Source: Motacilla alba alba (taxonomy: Eukaryota > Chordata > Aves > Passeriformes > Motacillidae). Taken from it: 64,000 nt of DNA. The notes beneath the pieces were generated by a model that saw only the letters and a list, made by a program, of their open reading frames with translations, ran no database searches and was not told the DNA's origin. The stretch covers positions 51,397,666 to 51,461,665 of the forward strand of contig NC_052018.1 in NCBI RefSeq assembly GCF_015832195.1, read 5' to 3'. Positions 62,401 through 64,000 of this stretch are shown in pieces; position 1 is the first letter of the stretch; each line of letters starts with the position of its first letter. The position numbers and the translations under genes are program-made.

Positions 62401-64000
62401 AAATGCGTTCATCAGATGTGGTTTAAAAAAGCAAAACTCAGGAGCATGATCTGAGATTGCAGTCATCCACACACAGGAAGCTGCAAGTGCAGCTAATTCC
62501 AGAAACTGTAGTCCTTTCAAGAAAAGGTAGTGGTTTTTTATGTAGCAAATGTGAGTAATAAAATTACTTCCAGGGAATCAGATATCTCCCTGGAATAACC
62601 TTTCATTTGAATTAGTATAAATGTTATAAGAGATGAGAATTTTCTTTAGCATTTTTTATCTTTCCTTAAAACAGCTGGGGGATGCACTCTAAACTTTTCT
62701 TATTAAAGCTCAGCATCAATACTGTTTGAATGATTCAGAAGAGAATTTTTGATTAGAATAGGCTTTGTTAAGTGCATGTATGCCATTCATCCTTGTGATA
62801 TCTCTTTATGTACTCTTCAACACATTTCCATTTCTTTCTGTCTGTTGGATAGCTAGATGTACAGATGGCATCTACAGGCACTATCATTAGGAAGAAGACA
62901 TTTTCTTATCTCTGAACACAGATGCTGTCAACATTCTCACTCTGTGAGAAGGGAAATTTTAAATAAAGAAATATCCACCCATTCATCTTTATAGGGGACA
63001 CAATACTCTAATTACACTCTTGTGAGGCAGAATCTATGAGAAAGCAACTTCATGCAGAACATACTGCAATCAAGCTAAAAATCAATGCTTTTTGAACCAC
63101 AGTTATGTATGGCTCTTCTGTTAAAGAACATTTGCCTATTCTATTTTTCTAATCATTCAATAATACTTTATCTGACTTAGTCTCTCAGAGTTACAAATAG
63201 CAAACCACAAAATTGGCTCTACTTCTTGGAAAACAGGTCAGGAGAACAAGCATGGCCATTGGGAACATTTACTGGAAGGATCATAACTAAAAGTGAAGGG
63301 TAAAAGCTTATATTTTAAGTCAGAAATACCTCTTATCTATGAACCTTTATAGGGAAAAGGCACACAAGAGACTGAAATATACCTTCAATTCAGTGACATG
63401 AATGTCTTTATCTAATACGTGCTCATCAAAACTTAGTAAAGCTTTTAAAGCTTTATTTCAAGGTCAAGGGAAAGATATTTTTTCTTTTTAAGTGTAAAGC
63501 AAAAGAAAAGAAAGAAAATCATCCTGATCTCAGACTCTGAAGATTCCTCCTGACTGACTGTGAGTCAAGCCATGAACTTGTCTGTTTAGCAACAGCAGAA
63601 AATAATACTACATAGATAGGTCATTTCAACCTGGTAGATGTATCTGTACATGGACATTTAACATAGAATAATTATCCCAAATATCAGGCCTGCTGACTCA
63701 GATGCACATCTTATTTTGAGGGCATAGAACAGTCTTCCTTCATTAAAGAGATTAACTTTGTATTGTTTAAGGCATAGGCATATTCTAATCCTGTTATTTT
63801 TGGATGTGACTGGAAAAATAAACATTACATTAATCCCCAGACCAGCATAAAGAGAGTTGAAGAAAAAAATTAGATTCTTTAATTAAAGCTATGCCACCCA
63901 GCTGCTTGCACAGTGCAGGTAGTTCTTTCTGCATACCTGAAAGTCTAAAGGCAAACTGTTTATTTGGTTGCCTGTGTGGGCTTTAGATTATTTATCGCAT

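Larger units (their letters stand above)
56073..64000. other. TRDN intron upstream of the first recognised exon
   Basis: AT-rich unique sequence with the 34-base tandem (57,987), poly-G (57,013), poly-A (60,961), the unidentified plus-strand frame (61,204-61,713) and a CR1 (61,955-62,400). A doubtful 27-base exon site lies at 57,804. No transmembrane-coding exon was seen, so the 5' part of the gene is outside the window. Confidence 0.55.

Overview
The window looks like bird nuclear DNA. It is AT-rich, intron-dominated and almost free of long open frames. The only abundant interspersed repeats are truncated CR1 LINEs with the typical avian 3' end (ending in ...ATTCTGTGATTCTGTGA, or the reverse complement CATAGAATCATAGAAT). 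No bacterial-style genes, CRISPR array, rRNA or tRNA were seen. The species cannot be named from this.

The main content is not visible as long ORFs. It is a string of at least 14 (probably 15, perhaps up to 17) tiny minus-strand exons of 18-54 bases between 56,072 and 10,285. Each has a minus-strand AG acceptor behind a T-rich tract, a GT donor, a length divisible by 3, and the same phase (intron after codon base 1 on both sides). Together they encode a lysine/glutamate-rich KEKE-type chain. This layout matches the luminal domain of triadin (TRDN), the junctional sarcoplasmic-reticulum protein that links the ryanodine receptor and calsequestrin. The window is therefore read as the interior of a bird TRDN gene: 5' exons lie beyond the right edge, and the 3' end lies left of 10,285 or outside the window. 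The gene assignment rests on architecture and composition, not on a database match.

Layout in transcription order (right to left): 64,000-56,073 is intron with a CR1 and an unidentified plus-strand open frame (61,204-61,713). Next come exons at 56,055, 55,189 and 51,896, and a probable one at 48,061. A large CR1 with reverse-transcriptase sequence sits at 44,660-45,885 and a CR1 with a snap-back 3' end at 40,692-41,235. A close pair of exons follows at 39,988 and 39,850, then exons at 38,619, 32,995 and 30,344. A set of five 51-base sister exons lies at 28,571, 28,013, 23,056, 21,183 and 20,559, and the last confident exon is at 10,285. CR1 fragments at 14,880-19,650 lie in the intron before that exon. 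The left 10 kb holds no confident exon.

The points most worth checking are the five-fold 51-base exon duplication, the complete phase uniformity, two NAGNAG acceptors, a 100-codon minus-strand open frame at 35,851-36,153 with phase-matching acceptors (a possible alternative last exon), and the unidentified plus-strand frame near 61.5 kb.
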